Assembly (NCBI GenBank): GCA_049585795.1
Contig: JBAVAQ010000091.1
Coordinates: forward strand, 174,027-238,026
Length of the DNA: 64,000 nt
Source: JABDBE01 sp049585795
Lineage (GTDB): Bacteria; Acidobacteriota; Terriglobia; Terriglobales; Acidobacteriaceae
Direction of reading: 5' to 3'
Both the position numbers and the translations under genes were made by a program. Under the pieces are notes generated by a model. The model ran no database searches and was not told the DNA's origin. It saw only the letters and a program-made list of their open reading frames with translations. This document shows positions 34,847 to 43,924 of this stretch, piece after piece; positions within the stretch are counted from its first letter, which is position 1; every line of letters begins with the position of its first letter.

Positions 34847-34933
34847 CTTAACCACAAAGGACACGAAGGTACACAAAGGAAACCCGGGTTCATTCTGGTC
34901 TTACTGTGGGCCTTTGTGTCCTTTGTGTTAAAG
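34847..34933. repeat. Stuttered inverted repeat, CACAAAGG theme
   Basis: Arms at 34847-34879 and 34911-34933 share CACAAAGGACAC and AAGG when one is reverse-complemented. The word ACACAAAGG recurs within the first arm. It separates the OPT gene from yggS and ends 7 nt before the yggS start codon, where a ribosome binding site would lie. A related element with CACAGAG words follows yggS. Confidence 0.75.
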
Positions 34934-34940
34934 CTCTTTC

Positions 34941-35645
34941 ATGTCGATTGCAGAGAATCTGGCCCGGGTGCGCGAGCAAATCACCGTTGTCGCGGGTCGT
35001 GTCGGACGCAGACCGGAAGACATCGCAGTGATGGCGGTTAGCAAAACGTTTCCAGCAGACAGCATTCGGGAAGCTTACGAATCCGGAATGCGGCTGTTCG
35101 GCGAAAATCGCGTGCAGGAATTCGCCGGCAAGATTGATTCGCTTCACGATCTGCGCGACACCGAATGGCACCTGATCGGCCATCTGCAAAGCAACAAAGC
35201 TGCCAAGGCAGTTGAACTGTTCGCCGCTGTGGACTCGGTCGATTCGTTGCGCCTGGCGCAGAAACTCAATGTCTCCGCACAGCAACTTGGGAAAAAACTC
35301 AAAGTCTTGATCGAGATCAATGTCGGCGGTGAAACCGCCAAGAGCGGTGTGGCTCCGGACTCGCGTGAACTGGAAGAACTTCTATCGGCCGCGCCGGAGT
35401 TGGAACATCTCGAGTTTCGCGGACTCATGACAATCCCCCCATTTTCCGACGATCCTCAGCAGACGCGGCCCTATTTCCGAAGGCTTCGCGAATTGCGTGA
35501 CCGGATCGCCGCCAGACGATTGCCCGCTATTGACATGCGCACTCTTTCGATGGGGATGTCGCACGATTTCGAAGTTGCGATCGAAGAAGGATCGACTTGC
35601 GTGCGCGTGGGAACAGCGATTTTTGGGGAGAGGCCAAAGCGGTAA
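34941..35645 (+). CDS. yggS: YggS-family PLP-binding protein (PLP homeostasis)
   Basis: The 234-residue protein is the single-domain fold-type III PLP-binding protein (YggS/PLPBP) that maintains vitamin B6 and amino-acid balance and has no known catalytic activity. Signatures are the PLP lysine in VMAVSKTFPA (about residue 35), GENRVQEF near 55, WHLIGHLQSNK near 75, RGLMTIPPF, and the C-terminal LSMGMSHDFEVAIEEGST block contacting the phosphate. No Shine-Dalgarno is visible upstream; the end of the CACAAAGG repeat lies there instead. It is followed by the yggU homologue, as in many genomes. Confidence 0.95.
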   Translation: MSIAENLARVREQITVVAGRVGRRPEDIAVMAVSKTFPADSIREAYESGMRLFGENRVQEFAGKIDSLHDLRDTEWHLIGHLQSNKAAKAVELFAAVDSVDSLRLAQKLNVSAQQLGKKLKVLIEINVGGETAKSGVAPDSRELEELLSAAPELEHLEFRGLMTIPPFSDDPQQTRPYFRRLRELRDRIAARRLPAIDMRTLSMGMSHDFEVAIEEGSTCVRVGTAIFGERPKR

Positions 35646-35648
35646 TGG

Positions 35649-35775
35649 AACCACGGAGACACAGAGCCACACAGAGGATCAATTCAGAAGAAATGATCCT
35701 AGCGAACTCCTGGATTCCATGCCACGGCCAAGATCTCATGTTTGAAATTTTCTGTGGCTCTGTGACTCTGCGGTG
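35649..35775. repeat. Stuttered inverted repeat, CACAGAG theme
   Basis: Arms at 35649-35675 and 35751-35775 share CACAGAGCCACA and outer bases when one is reverse-complemented. Inside lies a second hairpin with 10-nt arms (35676-35685 and 35690-35699, 9 of 10 matching) and an AGAA loop. It fills the yggS-yggU gap. Confidence 0.75.
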
Positions 35776-35787
35776 AAATCGAAAACC

Positions 35788-36075
35788 ATGATTTCTATTC
35801 GCAACACGGCGGCAGGCGTTACCTTCGCGATCAAAGTGCAACCGCGCGCCAAGAAGAACGCCATCACCGGCGAAGTCGGCGACGCGCTGAAACTGGCTCT
35901 GACTGCACCTCCGCTCGAAGGCAGAGCGAATAAGGCCTGCATCGAATTCTTGGCAAATCTTTTGGATGTTCCCCGCTCTTCCGTTACCATAGCGTCCGGC
36001 GAAACCAGCCGCAGAAAAGTAATTCGAGTCACGGGACGATCAGCAAACGAAATTCGTACGCGAATAGGAATGTAG
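35788..36075 (+). CDS. yggU: DUF167/YggU-family protein
   Basis: The 95-residue protein belongs to the UPF0235/YggU family: FAIKVQPRAKKNAITGE, then the block PPLEGRANKACIEFLANLL and SVTIASGETSRRKVIRV. The biochemical role of the family is unknown. ATG 35788 (MISIRNTAAG) is preferred over one five codons upstream, as family members begin with a short lead-in before the first strand. Occurrence after yggS is common in bacteria and suggests a functional link. The transporter gene begins 19 bp downstream. Confidence 0.9.
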   Translation: MISIRNTAAGVTFAIKVQPRAKKNAITGEVGDALKLALTAPPLEGRANKACIEFLANLLDVPRSSVTIASGETSRRKVIRVTGRSANEIRTRIGM

Positions 36076-36094
36076 CGATGCACCGGGAGCCACT

Positions 36095-37495
36095 TTGACC
36101 TTTTCTGAACGCCTACATGAGATTCGCACTGGCTTTGAGCGCCCCTTCTGGGTTGCCAACATCAGCGAAATCTTCGAACGCCTTTCCTACTACGGAGCCT
36201 TCGCGTCGCTTGCTCTGTATTTACAGGAGCGGCTGAATTTTTCGACTGAACAGACTGGAACTCTGACCGGCATCTTCGGCGGCATGGTATGGTTTCTGGC
36301 CATTTTTGGTGGCGCTGCCGCCGACCGCCTCGGTTTCCGCCGTGCGCTTTCAGTGGCGTATCTCATCTTATCCGTCGCGTATTTTCTGATCGGATCGATC
36401 AGTGCGCCTTGGTTGGCACCCATTCGCAACTCGGTGCCGATCAGTCTCTTCGTAGGATTTATTCTGATTCTTCCAGCACTTGGCATTGCGCTGGTAAAAC
36501 CCTGCGTGGTCGGCACGACGGCTCGCGCCTCGAAAGAAAACGTCCGCTCGATCGGCTATTCGATTTACTACACCATGGTGAATTTTGGCGGGGCAGCCGG
36601 CCCGCTTTTCGCGTCGTGGGCTCATCGCCATTTGGGTGTCGAGAATGTTTACCGCCTCGCAGCAGTCAGCGTCTTCGCCATGTTTTTTGTTGTCCTCATC
36701 TTTTTCCGCGAGCCGCGCAAGCCCGGCGACGCGCCTCCGCCTTCGATTGCGACGGTCGCTCACAACTTCTGCGTGGTAGTAGGGAATTATCGCTTGGTTT
36801 TGCCGGTGTTGGTCGTTGCCCTACTACTCCGAATCGCATTATGGGTCTATCCAATCTTCAGCGTCCCTTGGTGGATCTGGACCGGGCTTCTTCTGTTAGT
36901 TCTCGCCGGCATCAGCCGGTTCATGTGGTTTCTCGTGCTCTTTACCGGATACTGGGTCGTATTCTGGCAGCAGTACATCAGCCTGCCGGGTTACATCCAC
37001 GGATACATTAATCCACAAGCCGACGTCGAAATTATTTTGGTGACCGACGGCCTCACCGTGATCTGCCTCACTCTCGCCGTGAATTACCTGACGCGCAAGA
37101 TACCGGCGTTTCAGGCCGTGATCTTAGGAACCGTCATTACATCCGTCGCGTGGCTCATCCTGGCATTTCGGCCAACCATCTGGGCTGCGGTGCTCTCGCT
37201 GTTTGTTCTTGCGCTGGGCGAGATCATTCAGCAGCCCCGTTACTACGAATATATTTCCCGGCTCGCGCCTCCGGGCCAGCAGGGCACGTACATGGGCTTT
37301 GCGTTTCTGCCGATCGGAATCGGTTCGCTGATCGGCGGATGGTTCGGCGGAACCCTGGCCCACCATTTCGGCGAGGTCCTGCATCAGCCGGAGCGGATAT
37401 GGTGGTGGGTAACCGCCGTGGGCTTGGCTACGACGGCGCTGCTCTGGATCTATGACAAAACGGCGAGAACCGGAAACACTGTTGGCGCGGAATGA
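36095..37495 (+). CDS. POT/PTR-like MFS transporter
   Basis: The 466-residue membrane protein has about 12 hydrophobic segments. The N-terminal block NISEIFERLSYYGAF matches the ExxERFxYYG motif of proton-dependent oligopeptide transporters (POT/PTR), with Leu in place of Phe, and is followed by an MFS-like GGAAADRLGFRRAL loop. The second half (ILALGEIIQQPRYYEYISR in shape) is consistent with that family but divergent. It starts with TTG at 36095, supported by GGGAG 4-5 nt upstream. Substrate is probably di/tripeptides, though not certain. The repair gene follows after 7 bp. Confidence 0.83.
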   Translation: MTFSERLHEIRTGFERPFWVANISEIFERLSYYGAFASLALYLQERLNFSTEQTGTLTGIFGGMVWFLAIFGGAAADRLGFRRALSVAYLILSVAYFLIGSISAPWLAPIRNSVPISLFVGFILILPALGIALVKPCVVGTTARASKENVRSIGYSIYYTMVNFGGAAGPLFASWAHRHLGVENVYRLAAVSVFAMFFVVLIFFREPRKPGDAPPPSIATVAHNFCVVVGNYRLVLPVLVVALLLRIALWVYPIFSVPWWIWTGLLLLVLAGISRFMWFLVLFTGYWVVFWQQYISLPGYIHGYINPQADVEIILVTDGLTVICLTLAVNYLTRKIPAFQAVILGTVITSVAWLILAFRPTIWAAVLSLFVLALGEIIQQPRYYEYISRLAPPGQQGTYMGFAFLPIGIGSLIGGWFGGTLAHHFGEVLHQPERIWWWVTAVGLATTALLWIYDKTARTGNTVGAE

Positions 37496-37502
37496 GCAAA
37501 GT

Positions 37503-38237
37503 ATGACGACGCGCAAACTGTCTCCTGCAAAGATCGCTGCTGAGATCCGTCTCCTGCTTCGCGATGGCGGATCCGTCGAGCACGCTTCCGGTGTGCAATG
37601 GTTCTTCAAAGACGAAATCAAATCGCATGGATGGTACACGGCTAAACTGCGCAGTGCGGCCGTCCGCTCTCGACGTAGGATCAGAGAGGCGTTTGGCCTC
37701 GACTTCCTTGTGCGAGTCGCTGATAACCTTTTCTCCGGGAGAGTCCTCGAAGAAAAAGTCTTCGCTGTGTTTCTGCTGGAAAAACTCACGGGCGAATTCG
37801 GTGATCCCGAGTTCCGATTGTTTGAATGCTGGCTCCCGCGGATCTCAAGCTGGGCTGACCACGATGGGCTGGTGCACTATCTGATTGCGCCGATGGTCGC
37901 TGCCGAACCAGCCCGAGCTAAGAGAGTTTTCCGCTGGGCGAAGTCATCGGACCGTTGGCATCGGCGCGCCGCTTGTGTCGCGCTCATTCGGGGAGCGCGG
38001 CGGAAGATGTTCCTTCCTGAGATCAAACGTCTATGCGACCTGCTTCTTTCCGATGAAGATGACATGGTGCAAAAGGGATTGGGCTGGCTGCTGCGGGAGA
38101 CCGCCAAAGCTGATGCGAAGCGCGCATTGCCTTATTTGATGAGCATCCGCGAGCATGCGCCGCGATTGGTGTTGAGAACGGCGTGTGAGACGTTGCCAGC
38201 GGCGGCTCGGAAAAAGATACTCGCAAGATCTACCTGA
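37503..38237 (+). CDS. AlkD-like DNA alkylation repair protein
   Basis: The 244-residue all-helical protein belongs to the AlkD/HEAT-like DNA glycosylase group, which removes bulky or positively charged alkylated bases. Recognisable helices include FGLDFLVRVADNLFSGRVLE, KVFAVFLLEKL and a WHRRAACVALIRGAR helix near 150, plus a Trp-rich DNA-facing surface (SSWADHDGLVHYL). The start ATG 37503 follows the POT-like stop by 7 bp, so the two genes are likely co-transcribed. Assignment is by helix pattern and conserved Trp/Asp positions; catalytic function is not proven. Confidence 0.78.
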   Translation: MTTRKLSPAKIAAEIRLLLRDGGSVEHASGVQWFFKDEIKSHGWYTAKLRSAAVRSRRRIREAFGLDFLVRVADNLFSGRVLEEKVFAVFLLEKLTGEFGDPEFRLFECWLPRISSWADHDGLVHYLIAPMVAAEPARAKRVFRWAKSSDRWHRRAACVALIRGARRKMFLPEIKRLCDLLLSDEDDMVQKGLGWLLRETAKADAKRALPYLMSIREHAPRLVLRTACETLPAAARKKILARST

Positions 38238-38356
38238 CGGCAATCGCCGACCCTCGCTCGGCCGGACAGCTGGGGCGGCTGTACCCGCGCGATGGTCGCG
38301 GACTCACAACGCAACTCGCTCAAAACCGCTGAGGTTGTTAGAATAGTTGGTTACCC

Positions 38357-39523
38357 ATGAACCTTCCTGCCATACAGGCTGCCCTGCGCGAGCGGAATAT
38401 CGACGCTTGGCTTTTCTACGATCACCATCACCGCGATCCCATTGCTTACCGAGTACTTGGGTTGTCGCGTGATCTGATGGTCACTCGCCGCTGGTTCTAC
38501 CTGATCCCGGCGGAAGGCGAACCGACAAAGCTGGTCCACAAGATCGAGTCGCGCCACCTCGATACTCTGCCCGGAAAGAAGCTTCAATATGCCGGATGGC
38601 AGGAGTTGTTTGAACAGGTGAAGGTGCTGTTGTCGTCGCATCGCGACGTTGCCATGCAGTATTCGCCCAATAACATCGTATTCACGATTTCCCTGGTGGA
38701 TGGCGGCACGCTGGAGTTGATCCGTGGGTTAGGGAAAAATGTGGTCAGCTCGGGCGATCTGGTGGCGCTGTTTGAAGCGACCTGGACCGACGAGCAAATC
38801 AAGACTCACTTCGCGGCTCGGGATGCGGTGGATGCAATCACCGCGGCGGCTTTTCAGGAAATCGGGCGGCGGGTGCGCAACGGTGGTACCGATGAACATC
38901 AGATCCAGCAGTGGTTCATGGAAGCTTTCCGGCGTGAGAATCTGATAACCGACGATCCGCCGATCGTCGGAGTCAACGCGCATAGTGGCGATCCGCATTA
39001 TGAACCTCGTGCGGAAAACTCCGCCCCGATTCGCGAAGGCGATTTCGTTTTGCTCGACGTTTGGGCCAAGAAAAGCACGCCCGGAGCCGTCTACTACGAC
39101 ATTACCTGGACCGGTTTTGTGGGCAAAGCACCATCAACGCGAATGCGGGAAGTTTTCACCGTGGTTCGTGATGCGCGAGACGCTGGCGTAAAGGCGGTGC
39201 AGGAAGGCATCGCCAGCGGACGCGTCATGTGCGGATGGGAAGTGGACCGGGCTACGCGAGAGCACATCAAGAAAGCGGGCTTCGGCGATTACTTCATCCA
39301 TAGAACTGGTCATTCGATTGGAACCGAAGTCCATTCCAACGGTGCCAACATGGACGATCTGGAAATTCACGACGAACGTCGCATTCTGCCCAACTCCTGC
39401 TTTTCGATCGAACCTGGTATTTACTTGCCCGAGTTCGGCGTACGCAGCGAAGTGAACGTTTTGGTACGGCCCAAGGCAGCTGAAGTCACCGGTAAAATTC
39501 AACGCGAGCTTGTAATCATCTGA
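38357..39523 (+). CDS. M24-family metallopeptidase (Xaa-Pro peptidase-like)
   Basis: The 388-residue protein has a creatinase-like N-terminal domain (about 1-150) and a C-terminal pita-bread peptidase domain. The five metal ligands are visible: Asp in VLLDVWAK, Asp in YYDITWTG, His in HRTGHSIGTEVH, Glu in FSIEPGIYL, and Glu in GVRSEVNVLV. It is therefore likely an active Xaa-Pro aminopeptidase or dipeptidase, cytoplasmic because no signal peptide is present. The stop codon directly adjoins the ATG of the next gene, so it heads a three-gene operon. Confidence 0.92.
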   Translation: MNLPAIQAALRERNIDAWLFYDHHHRDPIAYRVLGLSRDLMVTRRWFYLIPAEGEPTKLVHKIESRHLDTLPGKKLQYAGWQELFEQVKVLLSSHRDVAMQYSPNNIVFTISLVDGGTLELIRGLGKNVVSSGDLVALFEATWTDEQIKTHFAARDAVDAITAAAFQEIGRRVRNGGTDEHQIQQWFMEAFRRENLITDDPPIVGVNAHSGDPHYEPRAENSAPIREGDFVLLDVWAKKSTPGAVYYDITWTGFVGKAPSTRMREVFTVVRDARDAGVKAVQEGIASGRVMCGWEVDRATREHIKKAGFGDYFIHRTGHSIGTEVHSNGANMDDLEIHDERRILPNSCFSIEPGIYLPEFGVRSEVNVLVRPKAAEVTGKIQRELVII

Positions 39524-39937
39524 ATGGCAAATCCCTCAACCACTAAAGAAACCGCTCCATCTCAACCCGTGACCGCCATGTCTGTGGTCGCGCCTGCGAT
39601 CGGCTGGCTGATTCCGGGCGCCGGACACCTGATTCAGAAGCGCTGGATTCGGGGCCTGCTGATCATGGGCTCGATCGTGATCATGTTTCTGCTCGGACTC
39701 GCGATGCAGGGACGCATTTATCGGCCGAATGGCGGCGACATCTTGGATATTCTTGGATTCGTAGGCGACGTAGGCGCGGGCGGACTCTACATCGTGAGTC
39801 GGGCTTTGGATCTGGGACAGGACGCCATCTCGCACGCGACTGCCGACTATGGAACTAAGTTCATCATTGTTGCCGGGCTGCTGAACTTCATTAGCGCGGC
39901 CGACGCTTATCACATTGCGATCGGGAAGAAGCCATGA
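39524..39937 (+). CDS. Small multi-pass membrane protein
   Basis: The 137-residue protein has about three or four hydrophobic segments (GWLIPGAGHLIQKRWIRGLL, then a second at about 49-60, and others near 80-100 and 112-130). The first block, a Pro-Gly-Ala-Gly-His-like turn beside a KRW pair, resembles TM2-type or DUF6677-like small membrane proteins. No function is known. Its ATG follows the M24 stop codon directly and its stop overlaps the start of the next small gene by 4 bp, giving tight translational coupling. Confidence 0.72.
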   Translation: MANPSTTKETAPSQPVTAMSVVAPAIGWLIPGAGHLIQKRWIRGLLIMGSIVIMFLLGLAMQGRIYRPNGGDILDILGFVGDVGAGGLYIVSRALDLGQDAISHATADYGTKFIIVAGLLNFISAADAYHIAIGKKP

Positions 39938-40116
39938 ATCTGCAACTCTCCCACTTCAGCGCCGCCGTGCTTTTCGCTGTATTTGCCTCGGTAGTTTTCG
40001 GCATTACACAGCGCACCACCTCCCGCGAGCAGATTCGCTACGGCCTGTATTGTTTTGCCATGTTTGTCGGCGGAGTCTTCGTAGCGGGTTGGGTGATGTG
40101 GATTTTGAGACGCTGA
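39934..40116 (+). CDS. Very small membrane protein (60 aa)
   Basis: The 60-residue product has two hydrophobic segments (about residues 8-23 and 39-57) separated by a polar TTSREQIRYG loop, and ends with a positively charged RR. The ATGA overlap with the previous gene implies that it is translated as part of the same operon. It has no recognised family. Together with the previous gene it could be a two-component membrane pair serving the M24 peptidase's substrates, but that is speculation. Confidence 0.6.
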   Translation: MNLQLSHFSAAVLFAVFASVVFGITQRTTSREQIRYGLYCFAMFVGGVFVAGWVMWILRR

Positions 40117-40194
40117 AAAGCTCCTAGCTCCTAGCTAAACCGCATTCCGCATCGTGATGAATTTTGGTTCAGCCAGCAGCTAGAAGCTATCCTT
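40117..40194. repeat. Stuttered inverted repeat, AGCTCCT theme
   Basis: AGCTCCTAGCTCCTAGCT (two 7-nt words plus a part, around 40119-40136) pairs imperfectly with 40171-40194 (16 of 21 positions). It begins directly after the small membrane gene and overlaps the last codons of the convergent GNAT gene. Confidence 0.65.
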
Positions 40195-41131
40195 CCCACA
40201 CAAAAGCATCGAACACCCGCTTCGTTTCGAATCCCAGGCGCAGATACAGTTCCACGGCTCGCGCATTTGCTTCCGTTACTGTCAAAGAGAGCAATGAGAA
40301 GTTTCGCCGGCGCAAGTTCGTGGTCGTCGCTGCCAGCAAAGCTTCCCCGATTCCGTGCGAGCGGTATTCCGGCAGCACGCATACTTGCGTGACATGGCCG
40401 ACGTCTTGCCGCACGCGCGAACATAGAATCAGCGCGACCAGAGTACGGGTTCGTTTGTGCACCGCTGCAAACGACGACTCAGGATCAAAGGTTCCGCATC
40501 CGGGAAAGCGAACAATGTTGTTCAGAAAGCGCAACGAGCCGCTCAAGGTGCGGTACTGATCGTTGATCGCGGAGTCCACATGCCCGCGATACGCCGTGGT
40601 AATCACAGCGGCCGCGGGCTGATAATCCTGTTCTGACCATTGCCGAATTTCGATGTCGGGATGTAACGGCGGCGCTGGCTTGGTTGCCTTTTCCAATGGC
40701 AACACCATGAAAAGCCGCGCATGACGGCTGAAACCCTGTTGCACAAAGGGATGAGAGACAATTCCGGTTTCGTGCATGAGCAATTGCGCCTCCACGCGAT
40801 GAATGCCGGGAGACTGCTGCAGAGTTTCGATCACGTGAGTCAGCAGCCGGGACTCGACTTCGTGTGGATCAGGCAGACGGCCGCCATTCGCAACAAAAAG
40901 ATCTCCGATCACCCCCTTACTGCCCTCGTAAACGAAGAACGCATAACCGAAGATTCGCCCGCGATCGATGGCCGCATACCCAGGCAGAATCTTGGCATCG
41001 ACGTAGCGCAGGATCATATCCGCTGAGCCGCCATAGTCCCACGAGAGCAAGCGCGACCACACGCTGATCTCGTCCTGCAACAAAGGGCGCAGATCGACGG
41101 AGGAAAAATGCCTGAGATCGAGAATCTCCAC
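40187..41131 (-). CDS. GNAT-family N-acetyltransferase, two-domain
   Basis: The 314-residue protein has two GNAT-like regions, about 15-140 and 160-310. The second has the acetyl-CoA signature VCVLPEYRSHGIGEALLAA (Q/R-x-x-G-x-G/A form as YRSHGIGEA) and a terminal VELYLRLGFET strand pair, typical of GNATs; the first is degenerate. The start is GTG at 41131 with GGAG 7 nt upstream. The gene converges with the small-membrane operon and lies 194 bp downstream of the GT39-like gene. Substrate is not predictable. Confidence 0.85.
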   Translation of the reverse strand: MEILDLRHFSSVDLRPLLQDEISVWSRLLSWDYGGSADMILRYVDAKILPGYAAIDRGRIFGYAFFVYEGSKGVIGDLFVANGGRLPDPHEVESRLLTHVIETLQQSPGIHRVEAQLLMHETGIVSHPFVQQGFSRHARLFMVLPLEKATKPAPPLHPDIEIRQWSEQDYQPAAAVITTAYRGHVDSAINDQYRTLSGSLRFLNNIVRFPGCGTFDPESSFAAVHKRTRTLVALILCSRVRQDVGHVTQVCVLPEYRSHGIGEALLAATTTNLRRRNFSLLSLTVTEANARAVELYLRLGFETKRVFDAFVWEG

Positions 41132-41325
41132 GCGGGCTCCTGGAGGGTGCGTCTCAGCAGTGCGTCCAGATTGCGGGCGCGAAAACTGAGTGTATTAGCT
41201 TCGCACGCCGCGACGCAAACGGGAGTATCTGAGGGGATTCGCGTAAGCGATTTCAGAAACCCGTAAATGCTAACTGGAGCGGTTTGACCAAATGCTGAGT
41301 GCTAAATGCTTACATTGTTAGTGAC

Positions 41326-42939
41326 TCATCTGCCCCACGCCGCCGCCGACACCCAGTAATAATCCAAACCCTGCGGCGCGAAACTTCCGAGGTAGGAAAC
41401 GCGGCGGCCCGCAACTTGTTTCGCAATCGCAGTCTGCGATCCCTCGGGAGCCACCACCAAATGTTCCGCAGCTGGAACCTGTCCCGATTCGTATCGATCG
41501 ATAATTTGGTTGCGATAGAACGCCAGGCCGAATTCGGTTTCGCGTGAAACCCCAGCTACGGCAAGCGGGAGCGGTTTGTTCTCCAAGTGACTGATCTCGT
41601 TCGCCAGAGGACGGACCGAAAGGGTGCTATCCAATGCTGGAGATCCTAAACGCAGCACCGCGGCGACGGACAGCACTACCGGAACCAGCGTGACAAAACG
41701 CAGAGCGCCAAGGCCGAGATTCGTGCGCAACGTGATAGCGATACCGATCGCTAACACCAATGCAAAGCCGAATGAAATTGCGGCGGCGTGGCCCCACGGA
41801 ATCCGGTGTTGCATGACGATGTATTGAATCATCAGCGCCGGAACTAGGGGCAACGCCGCAACAATGGAGTGCAGCACAATCAAAAAGATGCTGGGACGCT
41901 CGTCGTCCGTTACGCGACGTCGCACGTATTCCGCCAGCAAGAGTGTACCTGCGGGCAACGCGGGCACAATGTAACCGGGGAGTTTCGATTGCGAGAGAGA
42001 GAAAAATATGACCGGTACAACCAACCAGATCACCAGGAATACGTTTAGGGCATCTTCCGACGCGAGCATTTCCTTTCGTTCCGCGCACCACACGCGAATG
42101 GTTTCTACCAACGCCGCCGCCACGAATACGGTCCATGGGATTAGACCAAGCAGGACGACCGGAGCGTAGTACCAGAATGGCTCCTTATGACGATAAAGGT
42201 TGGTCCCGAAGCGCGCGAAATTATGCTCAAGAATGAAGATGCGGAAAAATTCTGGATTCTTCATTTGCACAGCGACGTACCAGGGAAGCGCCAGAGCGCA
42301 GAACAGAAGAATGCCGGGGACCCAAAGCGTTCTCCAAAGCAAACCATAATCGCTCTTCGTCACGGCAAAGATCACGATGATCATCGCCGCCAACAAGAGT
42401 GCCACCGGCCCCTTGGCCAGAGTTCCGACCGCCAGAAAACAATAGAACGCCGCGAGGTAGCCACGGGATTTGCTCTCGTACCACGCATACCACGCGAGCA
42501 TTGCGATGGTGAACATGGCGGCGAGTGGCATGTCGGTTGAAGCGGCCCGGGCGAAGCCGATGACTCCCGCCGCCGAAGCGGTCATCAACGCACCATCGAG
42601 TTGGAAGCCGGGACGAAAGCGCTTCAGAAAAAGATAGGCAGCGACCACCATGAGCGTGGCGTCCACTGCCGATGGCAAGCGCGCGGCCCAATCGCTCACG
42701 CCGAAAACGGCATAGGCCAGCATCACCTGCCAGTAGTAGAGGGGAGGTTTCTCCAGCCATGGTTGGCCTCCCAGCGTGGGCGTGATCCAATCGTGGCGCG
42801 CCAGCATTTCGCGCGCGACTTGTGCGTAGCGTGGTTCATCGGCGCCGATCAGTCCAAAATAGGCAAGGCCGAAGAAAAAGAGGAATCCGCAGAATCCGGC
42901 AAGCAGAAGCCAGTCGGCGGATTCGCGGGAGATCTTCAA
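41326..42939 (-). CDS. ArnT/PMT-like glycosyltransferase (GT39-type)
   Basis: The 537-residue polytopic protein has about 11-13 hydrophobic segments. The first periplasmic loop has the GT-C signature IGADEPRYAQVAREMLARHD, with the catalytic Asp, and PTLGGQPWLEKPPLYYWQ as in ArnT and related dolichyl/undecaprenyl-phosphate-dependent sugar transferases. It could modify lipid A, teichoic-like glycans or proteins. The start is TTG at 42939, with GAGGAA just before it. It begins 16 bp after nrnA in the same direction and may be the last gene of the translation operon, though functionally unrelated. Confidence 0.88.
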   Translation of the reverse strand: MKISRESADWLLLAGFCGFLFFFGLAYFGLIGADEPRYAQVAREMLARHDWITPTLGGQPWLEKPPLYYWQVMLAYAVFGVSDWAARLPSAVDATLMVVAAYLFLKRFRPGFQLDGALMTASAAGVIGFARAASTDMPLAAMFTIAMLAWYAWYESKSRGYLAAFYCFLAVGTLAKGPVALLLAAMIIVIFAVTKSDYGLLWRTLWVPGILLFCALALPWYVAVQMKNPEFFRIFILEHNFARFGTNLYRHKEPFWYYAPVVLLGLIPWTVFVAAALVETIRVWCAERKEMLASEDALNVFLVIWLVVPVIFFSLSQSKLPGYIVPALPAGTLLLAEYVRRRVTDDERPSIFLIVLHSIVAALPLVPALMIQYIVMQHRIPWGHAAAISFGFALVLAIGIAITLRTNLGLGALRFVTLVPVVLSVAAVLRLGSPALDSTLSVRPLANEISHLENKPLPLAVAGVSRETEFGLAFYRNQIIDRYESGQVPAAEHLVVAPEGSQTAIAKQVAGRRVSYLGSFAPQGLDYYWVSAAAWGR

Positions 42940-42955
42940 TATTTCCTCAGAGAAT

Positions 42956-43915
42956 CTATTGTACGGAGGGATTGGTGCGAAGTTGGGTCATGATTCGTGC
43001 TACGGCGATCGACAACGGACCGTCCAGAGCGCATCCGCTTGCGCATGCGTGTCCGCCTCCGCCGAATTGCTCGGCGATTGCCGCCACATCCAACTGTCCT
43101 TTGCTACGCAGGCTTACTCGGAATCGCCGGTCGGGCAGCTCGCGGAAAAATGCCGCCACCTCTACATCTTGAATGGACAGCGCATAGTTCACCAACCCTT
43201 CGCAGTCTTCCTCTTTGGCGCCAAGGCGTTCCATCTGTTCCGTGGTGACCCAAATCCAAGCCAGCGGTCCTTCACGATGCAAGTTCGACAGCGCTGCGCC
43301 CAGCAGGCGCATCTTGGCGGTGGAATGTCCGAAATACACGCTGCGGGCGCAATGAGCAGGGTCAGCGCCAGCCAGCACCAGTTCCCTCGCCAAAGCAAAG
43401 GTATGTTCGTTGGTGCCCTCGAACATGAACGAGCCGGTGTCCGTGAGCACGGCAGTGTAGAGGCAGGTCGCGATTTCCGGCGAGATCTTCACGCCAGCTT
43501 CGCGCGCCAGACGATACACCATCTCGGCCGTGGCAACAGCCTTGGGATCGATCCAGTTGACGTGGGCAAAGGGCCGCCCGCTCACATGATGATCGATGCT
43601 GATCAGAAAGCGGTTCTCCAAACCCTCGAGTCGAGTGCGTTGAATGCTGTCACATTCCAGAATAATGGCGGCGTCGTAGTTCCCGTTCACCCGTTCGGCG
43701 CGCACGACTGTATCGGCAAAAGGCAATGGCTGATAGATGCGAGGCACCCCGTCGTGCAGTACCACATCGGCTTCCTTGCCCATGGAACGCAGCACTTGAC
43801 AACAAGCGAGCGCGGAGCCGACCGCGTCTCCATCCGGACGCGCGTGCGAAGTCAGGAGGAAACGGTCGCGCTGCTCGATGTGTTTGAGAACCTCGTTCAA
43901 CATATCTGCCTGCAC
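42956..43915 (-). CDS. nrnA: NrnA-type DHH/DHHA1 phosphoesterase (nano-RNase/pAp phosphatase)
   Basis: The 319-residue protein has the DHH-family motifs: SHARPDGDAVGSALA (motif I), ECDSIQR (II), ISIDHHVSG (III, the DHH triad) and a DHHA1 end with FGGGGHACASG. NrnA degrades 2-5 nt RNAs and dephosphorylates pAp. The first start is GTG at 43915; an ATG 12 bp later is also possible. It lies 9 bp after rbfA, which is the common order rbfA-nrnA after infB in many bacteria. The match is strong across the length. Confidence 0.93.
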   Translation of the reverse strand: MQADMLNEVLKHIEQRDRFLLTSHARPDGDAVGSALACCQVLRSMGKEADVVLHDGVPRIYQPLPFADTVVRAERVNGNYDAAIILECDSIQRTRLEGLENRFLISIDHHVSGRPFAHVNWIDPKAVATAEMVYRLAREAGVKISPEIATCLYTAVLTDTGSFMFEGTNEHTFALARELVLAGADPAHCARSVYFGHSTAKMRLLGAALSNLHREGPLAWIWVTTEQMERLGAKEEDCEGLVNYALSIQDVEVAAFFRELPDRRFRVSLRSKGQLDVAAIAEQFGGGGHACASGCALDGPLSIAVARIMTQLRTNPSVQ

Positions 43916-43924
43916 TCCCTCGAA

